This document shows positions 1 through 7,439 of a stretch of 38,138 nucleotides of DNA, piece after piece. The translations under genes and the position numbers were made by a program. Each line of letters begins with the position of its first letter. Position 1 is the first letter of the stretch. Source of the DNA: Armatimonadetes bacterium CG06_land_8_20_14_3_00_66_21 (GTDB lineage Bacteria; Armatimonadota; Abditibacteriia; CG2-30-66-41); contig PEVN01000372.1 in the NCBI GenBank assembly GCA_002779825.1, positions 1 to 38,138 on the forward strand. The letters are read 5' to 3'. The notes beneath the pieces were generated by a model. That model searched no databases. It had not been told where the DNA came from and worked only from the letters and a program-made list of their open reading frames with translations.

Positions 1-132
1 GGTGGACGCCCCCGAAGGCACCGACGCCGACGCCGTGACGCCACGATCCAAGGTCACGACGACGCGCAGCGTGGGATTCCCCCGGGAATCCAGGATCTCA
101 ATGGCTTGTACGGACTCGATCTTTGCGTTCAT
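1..132 (-). CDS. eno: Enolase, N-terminal fragment (runs off window)
   Basis: Translating the minus strand from ATG at 132 gives 44 residues containing [13 protein letters not shown] and then SVPSGAST, the highly conserved N-terminal signature of enolase (2-phosphoglycerate to phosphoenolpyruvate, cytosolic glycolysis). The rest of the gene lies beyond position 1. The ribosome-binding site AAGGAG sits 6 bases before the ATG. The start overlaps the 3' end of the upstream DUF6062 gene by 35 bp, so the two are probably translated from one transcript. That transcript begins at the riboswitch-controlled promoter near 1719-1748. Enolase is inhibited by fluoride together with phosphate and Mg2+, and eno is a known member of fluoride-riboswitch regulons (established knowledge), which fits its place here. 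Confidence 0.93.
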   Translation of the reverse strand, partial: MNAKIESVQAIEILDSRGNPTLRVVVTLDRGVTASASVPSGAST

Positions 133-946
133 AGCTGTCTCCTTTTTGGGCTGACGGACTGTTGGCGCCGCCTTGCGCAGCCGCGTCGCCGCGGCCCGGA
201 AGCGGATCAGCGCATCGGCAACGGCCGTCCGTCGGCTCGAGAATGCCCGCATACTTCGCCAGCGCGCGAATCCAACTGTCCTGCTCGGCGCCTTTTGGCT
301 CGTCCCGAAACCGGTAGTCGCACTTGCGGATGTACTCGCGGACGTCGTCCAGGAGCGCACCGACGCTCTCGCGCTCTGCGGTCAGCAGGAACTCCGCCGC
401 TCTGGGATACCCGGAGAGTTCCAGCGCCAAGCGAACATGGGGAAGGCACAGCCCCGCGGACTCGCGGTAGAGGGCGCGCCAGTCGTTGCCGGCGGCGTCG
501 TTCTCCAGCTCTTTCAACAAGGCTCGCGCCGCAGAGCGCACGGCGTTGTCCGCGCTGGCGCACGCCGGGCACGGCGCCTGAGCGCCCAACCGTTCCTCGA
601 CGGCCCGGCGTCGCCCCTGTCGCGCCTCGCGGTGGCGAGCGGCGTTCTTCGGCAGGGAAAGCTCGGCGAGGTCCGTCGAGAGCCGCGCCAATAGGTACTC
701 GTAGGTGTTCGCGATGCCCAGTCCGTCGCCCCACTCTCGCTCGTACGCGTGCCCCGCTTGGCGGGCGTGCCGCGCGCAGAAACCCCGTGACTGCAGCAGC
801 TTGCCGATGGCGGCGCCGTCGTTCGTGCCCTCATGGGCCCAGAACCACAGGTAGTGCTCCTCCGCCTCGCGCTGAACGGCGCAGAGGAGGCACTGCCGCG
901 CCGAAGCAGCCTGTCGGAGCGTGCGGGCAATCAGCGCGAGGCTCAC
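98..946 (-). CDS. DUF6062-family Cys-rich protein (copy 2)
   Basis: 282 residues from a GTG start at 946, preceded by AGGTGG. It is built from two similar halves, each with a CxxC pair followed by a GxCxxH motif: C19/C22 with C57/H60, and C126/C129 with C167/H170. The end of the family-like region reads [14 protein letters not shown], a signature I associate with DUF6062, a family of unknown function. The repeated Cys/His pairs suggest two metal or redox sites (inference). There is no signal peptide or membrane segment, so it is probably cytosolic. It lies 4 bp downstream of a paralogue and overlaps enolase by 35 bp. The last ~40 residues look low-complexity and lie outside the conserved region. 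Function is unknown; the context (fluoride riboswitch upstream, enolase downstream) suggests a role under fluoride stress. Confidence 0.8.
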   Translation of the reverse strand: MSLALIARTLRQAASARQCLLCAVQREAEEHYLWFWAHEGTNDGAAIGKLLQSRGFCARHARQAGHAYEREWGDGLGIANTYEYLLARLSTDLAELSLPKNAARHREARQGRRRAVEERLGAQAPCPACASADNAVRSAARALLKELENDAAGNDWRALYRESAGLCLPHVRLALELSGYPRAAEFLLTAERESVGALLDDVREYIRKCDYRFRDEPKGAEQDSWIRALAKYAGILEPTDGRCRCADPLPGRGDAAAQGGANSPSAQKGDSYERKDRVRTSH

Positions 947-950
947 GCGC

Positions 951-1577
951 TCACCACCTCACCAGTCGCACTGCCCGCCGCCAGCAGTCGCGCTCTTCGC
1001 CGTGGTCTTCCTTCGCGAAGCGGTAGTCCTGCTTGCGGATGAACTCCACCAGGTCGCGCTCCAGGCGCCGCAGGTGTTCGCGTTGCTGGCTCTGCACCCG
1101 ATGCCGGAACGCGCCGTCCGGGCAGCGGTGAAGTGCGCGTTCGTAGTGCGCCAGACAGAGCCCGAACGACCCGACGTAAGCCGCCTGCAACTGGGGGGCG
1201 TCATAGTGCGCCAGGACCTGGTCCAGGTACGAGTCCTCCGCTCGCCGCTGGTCCGCGCACAGCGGGCACTCCTGGCGTGGCAGCCGCATGGTCGGTTGAC
1301 CCAACCGCGAGGCCAAGGAGCACACCAGATCGTGGTAGACGAGTGCCACTCCCAGGCACTGCCCCAGACAGCCTTCGATCAACCGCGAATGACGCTCGCA
1401 GAATCCTCCGCCCTCCACCAGGCGCCGACGCGTCGGCGGATCATTGCAGAACTCGCCGAACAGCAGGTCCACTTGCCGGGTCAGGTCGCGTTCAACCAGC
1501 GCGCACACGGCGCAGCCGCGCACGGCGAACGCGTCGCACAGGTCAAAGAACGCTTTCCCTTTGCCGGGTTGTCGCAA
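951..1577 (-). CDS. DUF6062-family Cys-rich protein (copy 1, first gene after the riboswitch)
   Basis: I choose TTG at 1577, which has GGGAG about 7 bases upstream and lies just downstream of the terminator hairpin. The frame stays open further upstream, but that stretch is the structured leader. The product has 208 residues with the same two-half pattern as its neighbour: C22/C25 with C60/H63, and C104/C107 with C141/H144. It ends in EFIRKQDYRFAKE, the DUF6062-like tail. No signal peptide or membrane segment is seen. The stop at 951 is 4 bp from the next gene's start, so the two are co-transcribed. It is the first gene controlled by the fluoride riboswitch, a position usually held by a fluoride exporter or a fluoride-sensitive enzyme. 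The function is unknown; metal binding by the Cys/His pairs is an inference. Confidence 0.8.
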   Translation of the reverse strand: MRQPGKGKAFFDLCDAFAVRGCAVCALVERDLTRQVDLLFGEFCNDPPTRRRLVEGGGFCERHSRLIEGCLGQCLGVALVYHDLVCSLASRLGQPTMRLPRQECPLCADQRRAEDSYLDQVLAHYDAPQLQAAYVGSFGLCLAHYERALHRCPDGAFRHRVQSQQREHLRRLERDLVEFIRKQDYRFAKEDHGEERDCWRRAVRLVRW

Positions 1578-1596
1578 GGAGCCACTCCCATAACGC

Positions 1597-1634
1597 AAAA
1601 AATGACTCCCGACCAGGTACTGGTCAGGAGTCAT
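1597..1634 (-). terminator. Intrinsic terminator forming the riboswitch expression platform
   Basis: On the minus strand, ATGACTCCTGACCAG (1634-1620), loop TAC, then CTGGTCGGGAGTCAT (1616-1602) form a 15-bp stem with one G-T wobble, followed by a run of T (1602-1597). The left arm contains the ACTCC (1631-1627) that would pair with GGAGT in the aptamer loop. Folding of the ligand-bound aptamer and folding of the terminator are therefore mutually exclusive. This is the arrangement expected of a ligand-ON transcriptional switch. Confidence 0.9.
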
Positions 1635-1698
1635 CAGCGTTCCGAACAGTTCGCTCCAGCCTGAAAACCGGAGCCGGCGAACTCCATCGCCGAAAGTC
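1620..1698 (-). promoter_or_regulatory. Fluoride (crcB-type) riboswitch aptamer
   Basis: The minus strand carries GGCGATGGAGTTCGCC (1691-1676), a hairpin whose stem CGGCGA/TCGCCG encloses a TGGAGT loop. Downstream is GCTGATGACTCCT (1638-1626). These are the two hallmark segments of the crcB/fluoride aptamer (GGNGATGG-hairpin ... CTGATGNCNCCT). The loop GGAGT (1685-1681) is complementary to ACTCC (1631-1627), giving the expected pseudoknot. The segment between them (about 1675-1639) can form an additional hairpin, GCTCC...GGAGC. A terminator overlaps the 3' pseudoknot strand. Fluoride binding should block termination and switch on the DUF6062-DUF6062-eno operon. The assignment rests on recalled consensus, not a covariance-model search. 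Confidence 0.87.
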
Positions 1699-1718
1699 AG
1701 TTTGCAGAACGTGGAGAG

Positions 1719-1748
1719 ATTGTAGCTCCGCGACGCACGACGTGTCAA
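1719..1748 (-). promoter_or_regulatory. Sigma70-type promoter of the riboswitch operon
   Basis: On the minus strand, a perfect -35 box TTGACA (1748-1743) and a near-perfect -10 box TACAAT (1724-1719) are separated by 18 bp. Transcription should start near 1712, giving a leader of about 135 nt that contains the whole aptamer and terminator before the TTG start at 1577. Confidence 0.85.
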
Positions 1749-1772
1749 CAGTGGAGCACGGGACGCCCCGGT

Positions 1773-1801
1773 TTGCGGTTCGCCTCGGTTCCGTGTAGAC
1801 T
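1773..1801 (+). promoter_or_regulatory. Putative promoter for the GH51 gene
   Basis: TTGCGG (1773-1778) and TAGACT (1796-1801) lie 17 bp apart on the plus strand, 38 bp before the chosen GH51 start. Both boxes are only partial matches. The site diverges from the riboswitch promoter, whose -35 box lies only 25 bp away, so the two operons share a short control region. Confidence 0.45.
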
Positions 1802-1838
1802 CCCCGTCTGCCGTTCACCGCAAGCTGATGACGAAGGG

Positions 1839-4223
1839 ATGTTCACTGTGAAAGAAGCAATGTTGACCGGTCTACTAACCTGCCTCGTCTCGGCACTTGT
1901 GGCCTACAAGCCGGCCGCGGCGGCGGAGGTGGCCTTATCGGTGGACCCGGACACGGTGGTCGGGAAGATCGACGAGAAGGTGTACGGGCAGTTCTTCGAG
2001 CACATCTACCACTCGGCAAACGGGGGGCTGTGGGGGGAGATGGTGTGGAACCGGAGCTTCGAGGAGCAGCCCGCGGGCGGGCTTTGGCGGCTCGAGGGCG
2101 GGGAGATCGCGCAGGACAGCCTGGCGGACAACGTGCGGCTGACCTTCGGCGACCCAAAGTGGACCGACTACGAGTTCAGCGTCGAAGCCAAGAAGACCAG
2201 CGGCGCGGAAGGCTTCCTGATCCTGTTCCGCGTGGCGAGCGACGACGACTTCTACTGGCTGAACCTCGGCGGGTGGGGGAACCAGAGCCACGCGGTGGAG
2301 CGGGGTCGCGAGGGGGAGGGGCGGTGGCACTCGATCACGCCGCACGTGCCCGGCGCCATCGAGGCGGACAAGTGGTGCACCATCCGCATTCGCTGCGAGG
2401 GCCGGCACTTCCAGGTGTGGCTCGACGACCGGGAGGTGCTCAACTTCACCGACGACGACAAGGCGCACCTGTCCGGGGCGGTCGGCCTCGGCACCTGGCT
2501 CACGCGCGCTCGATTCCGGAACCCGAAGGTAACCTCGCTGGACGGAAAGGTGCTCTCCGAAGCCCTGCCCGAACTGACTGAGCGGCTTGCCGTGACGCGG
2601 CACTGGGAAGCCTACGGCCCCGGGCGGGTGACCGTGGCAACCGACAACCCGCTGAACAGCCAGCTCTGCCAGAAGATCCGCTCCGAACAGGGCGAGACGG
2701 GCTTGCAGCAGCAGCCGTTCTGTATCCGGCGCGGCGAGACGTACGCCGGCTCTGTGTGGGTGCGCGGCGAAGCGCCGAAGGGGCTGATTGCCCGCCTGCG
2801 CGACGGCGAAGAGACGCTGGCGGAGGTGAAGCTTCGACCGCCGACGCGCCAGTGGCAGTCGGTTCCCATTGCCTTCCACCTCATCCGCGACGCCGAGAAC
2901 GCCACGCTCCAACTCGGCGTCGTCGGCAACGGCGAGGTGTGGCTCGACCAGGTCAGCCTCATGCCGCAAGCCTGCCACGAAACGGGCGGGTTCAGGCCCG
3001 ACCTACTCCAGGCCATCGCCGACCTGCAGCCGCCGGTGATCCGCTGGCCCGGGGGATGCTTCGCGGAGTTCTACCGCTGGAAGGACGCCATTGGCCCGCA
3101 GCACACGCGGAAGATGTACCCGTTGTCTATCTGGGACGACCTCGACGTCAACTCACTGGGCACCGATGAGTTCGTCGATCTGTGTCGCCGCGTCGGCGCC
3201 GAACCGCTGATCGTCATCGACCTCGGCAGCCACGCCAAGCCGGAAGAGCGCGCCGCGTACATTCAGGAAGCCTGCGACTGGGTCGAGTACTGCAACGGCC
3301 CGGCAAGCTCCAAGTGGGGGCGTGTCCGCGCGGAGAACGGCCACCGGGAGCCATATGGCGTCAAGTACTGGGAGATCGACAACGAGACTTGGCGCATGGG
3401 TGCTGAAGCGTATGTGGCAGCGGTGCGCGAGTTCGTCCCCGCGCTGAAGAAGGTGGACCCCGCCCTCAAGATCGCCGTCTGCGGCAGCGGCGGGATGAAC
3501 CTGGAATGGAACAAGCAGATCATCGACGGGTGCGGCGACCTGGCCCACTACCTGAGCCTCCACCACTACGAGAACCCCGACCGCTTCGCCGACGGGCCGC
3601 GAGCGTATGAGCGGTTCTTCGAGCAGACGGGCGAGGCCATCGTCAACTCGAAGAACCCATTCCTGCACCTCTACGTGTCGGAGTGGAACGCCCAGAGCAC
3701 CGACTGGCGGACGGGGCTGTACGCCGGTGGGTTGCTCAACGCCTTTGAGCGCTGCGGCGACGTCCTGGAGATTGGCGGGCCCGCGCTCTTCCTGCGCCAC
3801 GTCTCGGCCACCGATTGGGACAACGCCTTCCTCAACTTCGACCATCGCACCTGGTTCCCGGCGCCCAACTACGTGGTGATGAAGCTCTACCGCGAGCACT
3901 ACGCCCCAGACCGCCTCGCCCTCAGCGGCGACCCCGGCGCCCTCAACGCGGTCGCGACGCGCTCTGCCGACAGCAAGCAGGTTTGCGTGAAGGCCGTCAA
4001 CCCAAGCGACCAGCCAATCGACGTGCGTCTGGAGGTCAAAGACACCTTCGTCGCCCACAGCGCCAGCCTGAAGCTGGTCGCGCCCGACTCACTCTCGGCA
4101 CGGAACACACTGGAAAGCCGCGACACCGTGCACGTCGTCGACGGCAAGCTCGGGCGCAACCGGAACGCGGTGACCTTCACGCTGCCGCGGTGGTCGGTGG
4201 GGGTGGTGACGCTTCAGCGTTGA
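1839..4223 (+). CDS. Secreted GH51 alpha-L-arabinofuranosidase with N-terminal LamG/CBM-like domains
   Basis: 794 residues from ATG 1839 (GTG 1848 is an alternative). The start begins a signal peptide, with a hydrophobic stretch ending in KPAAAA. Residues ~40-80 carry a GH51-like opening (YGQFFEHIYHSANGG, LWGEMVWNRSFE). Residues ~95-230 look like a LamG/DUF1080-type beta-sandwich (WTDYEFSVEAKK, FYWLNLGGWGNQ), followed by a second carbohydrate-binding-like sandwich. The catalytic barrel starts near RWPGGCF (~400). The acid/base motif appears as WEIDNE (~509) and the nucleophile as YVSEWN (~613), both typical of GH51. A C-terminal beta domain closes the protein. It should release terminal arabinose from arabinoxylan or arabinan outside the cytoplasm. 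The 3' end overlaps the converging GH36 gene by 10 bp. Confidence 0.88.
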   Translation: MFTVKEAMLTGLLTCLVSALVAYKPAAAAEVALSVDPDTVVGKIDEKVYGQFFEHIYHSANGGLWGEMVWNRSFEEQPAGGLWRLEGGEIAQDSLADNVRLTFGDPKWTDYEFSVEAKKTSGAEGFLILFRVASDDDFYWLNLGGWGNQSHAVERGREGEGRWHSITPHVPGAIEADKWCTIRIRCEGRHFQVWLDDREVLNFTDDDKAHLSGAVGLGTWLTRARFRNPKVTSLDGKVLSEALPELTERLAVTRHWEAYGPGRVTVATDNPLNSQLCQKIRSEQGETGLQQQPFCIRRGETYAGSVWVRGEAPKGLIARLRDGEETLAEVKLRPPTRQWQSVPIAFHLIRDAENATLQLGVVGNGEVWLDQVSLMPQACHETGGFRPDLLQAIADLQPPVIRWPGGCFAEFYRWKDAIGPQHTRKMYPLSIWDDLDVNSLGTDEFVDLCRRVGAEPLIVIDLGSHAKPEERAAYIQEACDWVEYCNGPASSKWGRVRAENGHREPYGVKYWEIDNETWRMGAEAYVAAVREFVPALKKVDPALKIAVCGSGGMNLEWNKQIIDGCGDLAHYLSLHHYENPDRFADGPRAYERFFEQTGEAIVNSKNPFLHLYVSEWNAQSTDWRTGLYAGGLLNAFERCGDVLEIGGPALFLRHVSATDWDNAFLNFDHRTWFPAPNYVVMKLYREHYAPDRLALSGDPGALNAVATRSADSKQVCVKAVNPSDQPIDVRLEVKDTFVAHSASLKLVAPDSLSARNTLESRDTVHVVDGKLGRNRNAVTFTLPRWSVGVVTLQR

Positions 4224-6162
4224 CAGTACCGGAGTAGGGCGGAATCCGGCTGTCCCGTCAGCTCGCCCTCGGCCAGCGCGTTCCCCGGCACCGTCTCAGT
4301 CGCGCGCGTGTCGAGGTTGGTCACCTCGTACGTCAGCTCCTCGGCAAGTGAGTGGAGCCGGAAGCGGGCGGTCGTGAACGGGCTTCTCGGTCGCTTCAGC
4401 ACAACGACGAGGCCGTCGCCCTGTTCGGGCCGGTCGAGTTGGTAGGCCAGCCAGGCGTCTTCGGCTTGGGTGTACTCGGTGAGCGGGTAGTAGTCGCCGA
4501 GGAAATACTCACGGAGGCGGTGTAGTCGGTTCGCCACAGCGGGGTAGCCCGGCTGATCGATTCCAGGTCGATCCGGCGGCCACCGCTGGCGCAGTTGTCG
4601 AGGAACAGGTTGGGGTGGCGCGTCAGCAACTCGTCCCAGAGGGCGTACTGGCCCTCGACGTAGCGGATCTCTGTGAGGCCCTGCCGATCGGGGGCGTCGG
4701 CGTTGCGCCAATACTCCAGGTGGGCGATGTTGGAGTCCTGCCGCAAGCAGTCGAGGCCAAAGTCGGCGATCATCTTCGACAGGTAGTCAGTCAGGAAGCG
4801 GCGAGCGTCGGGGTTGCCCAGATCGAGCAGCTTGTCGCCGGGGCCGAGCTTGTTGCGTTTGCTCTCCATGGCGACCCACTCGGCGGGCGATAGGTGGTCG
4901 CCGTAGTCCGCCCAAGAGACGGTGCGGTCGGCGGGTACGTCGAGCAACCAATCGGCGTGCTCGCGGGCCCACGGCGTGTTCGGCGCAACGCGCTCGAACT
5001 CGACCCAGAGCAGGAACTGCCGGCCCGATTGGTGGAGCAAATCGCTGATCGGCCGGAACCCGTTGGGGTAGAGGTCCTCCCGCGGCTTCCAGTTGCCATA
5101 CTCGCGAAGGTTAGGAATACACCGAAGTGGAAGTTCGCAGAACTTCACCCGGGGGCGTGTGGTGAGCACCCAACACACTGCTGTGCACGCAGAGGCGTCG
5201 AACTTGTGCAATAGCTTCGGTGTATTCCTAACCTTCGCGAGTACAGCATGCTCCATCCAGTGACCGGGTCCGCCAAACCACTCGGCATCGATCCAGTAGC
5301 ACTCGAAGGGCAGGTCGTGCTCGACGATCTTCCGCACGTTGTCGAGATGGACTTCGGCCGACGTGCCTCCCCAGTTGCCGCTGCACAGCGGAGGCACCAG
5401 CGGGGCGCCGCCGGGGTGCGGGCGGTGGTGCTTGAGGAGGAACCGCCGCAAGAGGTTGTGCCCGCGCAGCGGCGCGCCCTCCCAGAAGAGTAGCAGCACC
5501 CGGGGAGTGCGAATCGCCTCGCCGGGATGGAGCCGCAGGTGCGTCTGCGCCATTCCCGCCCGCAGCCGTACCGAGGCGTCTTCCCCGCGCGCGAACTCCG
5601 CCGCCCACTCGCCTGTCCAGCCGACGGCCAGCATGACGCCTTCCTGCCCCAGGTCGACGTTGAAGAATGGCAGCACTTCGCTGGAAGACCGCCCACCTCC
5701 CGGTTGAAGCCTCAAGTTGCCGCGCGGTCTCAACTCCCGCGTAACCGGCGCGAAGTCCTCCACGGAGCATCGCGCGCCCTTGGAGTGGCGGATGAGACAG
5801 TGCCCGTGCTCGCCGAGGGGCAGCCGGGCGTCGAGCGCTTGCACGGCCTCGATGAGCGGCGTCTCGGCGGAGCCGGTGTTCACAAAGTGAAGCACCCACT
5901 CGACCGCGGGGAAGTCGGTGTGGACGTTGATCTCGGCGCGCACTGCCAGCCCGGTCGCGGAATCGGTAAAGGTGACCGTCTCGACGAGGGAATCCGCGTT
6001 GGCGGTGCTCGGGCAACGGCGGCATTGCCAGTCGCGGAACAGCTCGGTGGACTTCGTGCCGTCGCACACGAAGGAGAAGGGGAGCTCTCCTGCCTCAGCC
6101 TCGGTGGTGAATGCCTCCGCCCATTGTTGGGCTCGTTTCTGTTCACTAACGGTCTGGGTCAT
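4214..6162 (-). pseudogene. GH36-like alpha-galactosidase, interrupted by a palindromic insert and a deletion/frameshift
   Basis: From ATG 6162 (AAGG 5 bases upstream) the frame encodes a GH36-type enzyme: beta-sandwich N-terminus, WIDAEWFGG, DCLRQDSN with the likely nucleophile Asp (~476), and DNCASGGRRID with the likely acid/base Asp (~531). Two lesions are visible. At 5101-5241 a 141-bp palindromic element adds about 47 foreign residues beside the substrate-binding loop without breaking the frame. Near 4510-4545 the frame changes after WRTDYTA: the next frame continues with REYFLGDYYPLT and runs to a stop at 4214. In the family the WRTDY motif is followed by roughly 80-100 residues before that C-terminal segment, so a block is missing, not just one base. 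The first frame alone would end at 4396. Probably inactive unless the assembly is wrong. Confidence 0.78.
5101..5241. mobile_element. 141-bp palindromic insertion element (MITE-like) inside the GH36 gene
   Basis: Perfect 27-bp terminal inverted repeats (5101-5127 and 5215-5241; outer end CTCGCGAAGGTTAGG) flank an 87-bp core. The core contains a further hairpin, GAAGTTC-GCA-GAACTTC. TA dinucleotides flank both ends (5099-5100, 5242-5243), as expected for a TA target duplication of IS630/mariner-type elements. No transposase is encoded. The element is read through in frame by the host gene, as with the palindromic elements known inside Rickettsia genes. Removing 141 bp plus one TA would not restore a perfect frame, so either the insertion was not a simple TA duplication or there was a small later change. 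Confidence 0.72.
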
Positions 6163-6269
6163 CGTGCCTTGCTCCGTTCCTGCTCGTGTCCACGCTTTGC
6201 TTGAGTGTCCCGGTGAAGGAGCGCGCCAAGGGACAGGGGCAAACGCATTCTGGAGGGGGGAACCGTCCG

Positions 6270-7298
6270 TCACCCGGCCCTGCGCGTCAACACTGCCCGC
6301 GCCCGGGCGACGCTGTAGAGCGACTCCAACTGCTTCCCCTCGCCGATGGCGATGAGCACATCGCCGGGTTCCACCACTGTCGTTGCGGAGGGGTTCGCGG
6401 CGAACCGCTTGTCTGGTTTCCGGATGGCCACCACGGTGACACCGATGCGCGCCGGCAGTTGCAGCTCCTGTAGGGTGCTGCCGACAAGCTCCGATTCGGG
6501 TTGCACGGTCGCTTCAGCCAAACCGAGGTCGACGTCGTCGGAGTGCAGCAGCGTCTCCAAGAAGTCGATGACGTGGGGGTAGAGCACTGCAGTGGCGATT
6601 CGGCGCCCGCCGAGGACATAGGGCGAAATCACCCGATTGGCGCCCGCCCGCCGGAGCTTGTGTTCGGTCTCGAGTTCGCCGGCGCGGGCGATGATGCTCA
6701 GGGTCGGGTTCAGGTCGCGCGCCGTCAGCACGATGAAGACGTTGTCTGCATCGGTCGCAACGGCGGCGATCAGCCCCTTGGCGTGCTCGATTTGCGCCTG
6801 GCGCAGCGTGTCCTCGTGGGTTGCATCTCCGGCGACGTGAGGGCACTCGCATTCCAGCAGGGCCTCAAGCGCTGCCGGCTCGCTGTCGATCACCACGAAG
6901 GGCTGTTTGTGCCGCCGCAGCTCCTCCGCAATCTGGTGTCCGATGCGGCCGTACCCGCACACAATGTAGTGGTCCCTGAGCCGCTGAATCATCCGTGTCA
7001 CCCGCCAGCGCTGGATTGTGTGGGAGCGCTCCAACAGCCCCTCAACCAGGGCCATGCCCACCCACAGCCAAGTAGCCGTGCCGAAGACGATTAGGACAAT
7101 GGTAAACGCCTTGCTTCGGTCGCTCATGTTGTAGTCGCTGAACCCAATGGTCGACACGGTGATCACCACCATGTAGAGCGCCTTGAAGAACGACCACCCC
7201 TCGATCCACATGTAGCCCAAAACGCCGACAAGCAGCAGGCACGCCAAGACGGCGACGGCAAAGCGGAGCTGTTGGAGTGGGTTGCGAAGTGAAGGCAT
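6270..7298 (-). CDS. Two-TM potassium channel with RCK (TrkA-N/TrkA-C) domains
   Basis: 342 residues from ATG 7298; upstream codons in the same frame are Arg/Pro-rich and look non-coding. TM1 spans ~11-32, a pore helix and filter follow (TVSTIGFSD, filter residues 50-55), and TM2 is ~64-88. A cytosolic RCK domain starts at ~109 with the Rossmann motif GYGRIG (115-120). A TrkA-C domain follows at ~255-340. The overall order matches prokaryotic Kch/MthK-like channels. The filter reads TIGFSD and not TVGYGD: the second Gly is Ser, which may change selectivity. The nearest downstream gene on this strand is the GH36 remnant, whose chosen start is 107 bp away; no functional link is evident. Confidence 0.88.
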   Translation of the reverse strand: MPSLRNPLQQLRFAVAVLACLLLVGVLGYMWIEGWSFFKALYMVVITVSTIGFSDYNMSDRSKAFTIVLIVFGTATWLWVGMALVEGLLERSHTIQRWRVTRMIQRLRDHYIVCGYGRIGHQIAEELRRHKQPFVVIDSEPAALEALLECECPHVAGDATHEDTLRQAQIEHAKGLIAAVATDADNVFIVLTARDLNPTLSIIARAGELETEHKLRRAGANRVISPYVLGGRRIATAVLYPHVIDFLETLLHSDDVDLGLAEATVQPESELVGSTLQELQLPARIGVTVVAIRKPDKRFAANPSATTVVEPGDVLIAIGEGKQLESLYSVARARAVLTRRAG

Positions 7299-7389
7299 GG
7301 GATCTCGAAGGCGGAAAGCCAACCGCTCTATCCGGCGCCGCCCCGAATCCGTTGGGACGCCTGCTCTGCCGGCGGTTGGCAACGGCAGT

Positions 7390-7410
7390 CCAGTTCGGGG
7401 CAAGAACTGG
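7390..7410 (-). terminator. Hairpin downstream of the heparinase-like gene
   Basis: CCAGTTC (7390-7396) and GAACTGG (7404-7410) form a 7-bp stem with a 7-nt loop, about 30 nt after the stop at 7440 on the minus strand. No U-tract follows, so its role as a terminator is uncertain. The 141-bp gap also holds GCCAACCGC (7318-7326) with inverted copies GCGGTTGGC at 7372-7380 and 7427-7435. Confidence 0.35.
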
Positions 7411-7439
7411 AAGTCCCGGACCGCACGCGGTTGGCCGGA

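Noticed and set aside
1578-1748. Extending the first DUF6062 protein to the start at 1748
   Set aside because: These codons are the promoter, aptamer and terminator, and the homologous region begins only after the TTG at 1577.
5099-5243. Clean TA target duplication of an IS630/mariner MITE
   Set aside because: Kept only as a possibility: removing the element plus one TA does not restore the reading frame, so the insertion history is not that simple.
4396-6162. Simple one-base frameshift in the GH36 gene
   Set aside because: The motifs on both sides are too close together; a block expected between them is absent, so a larger deletion is more likely.
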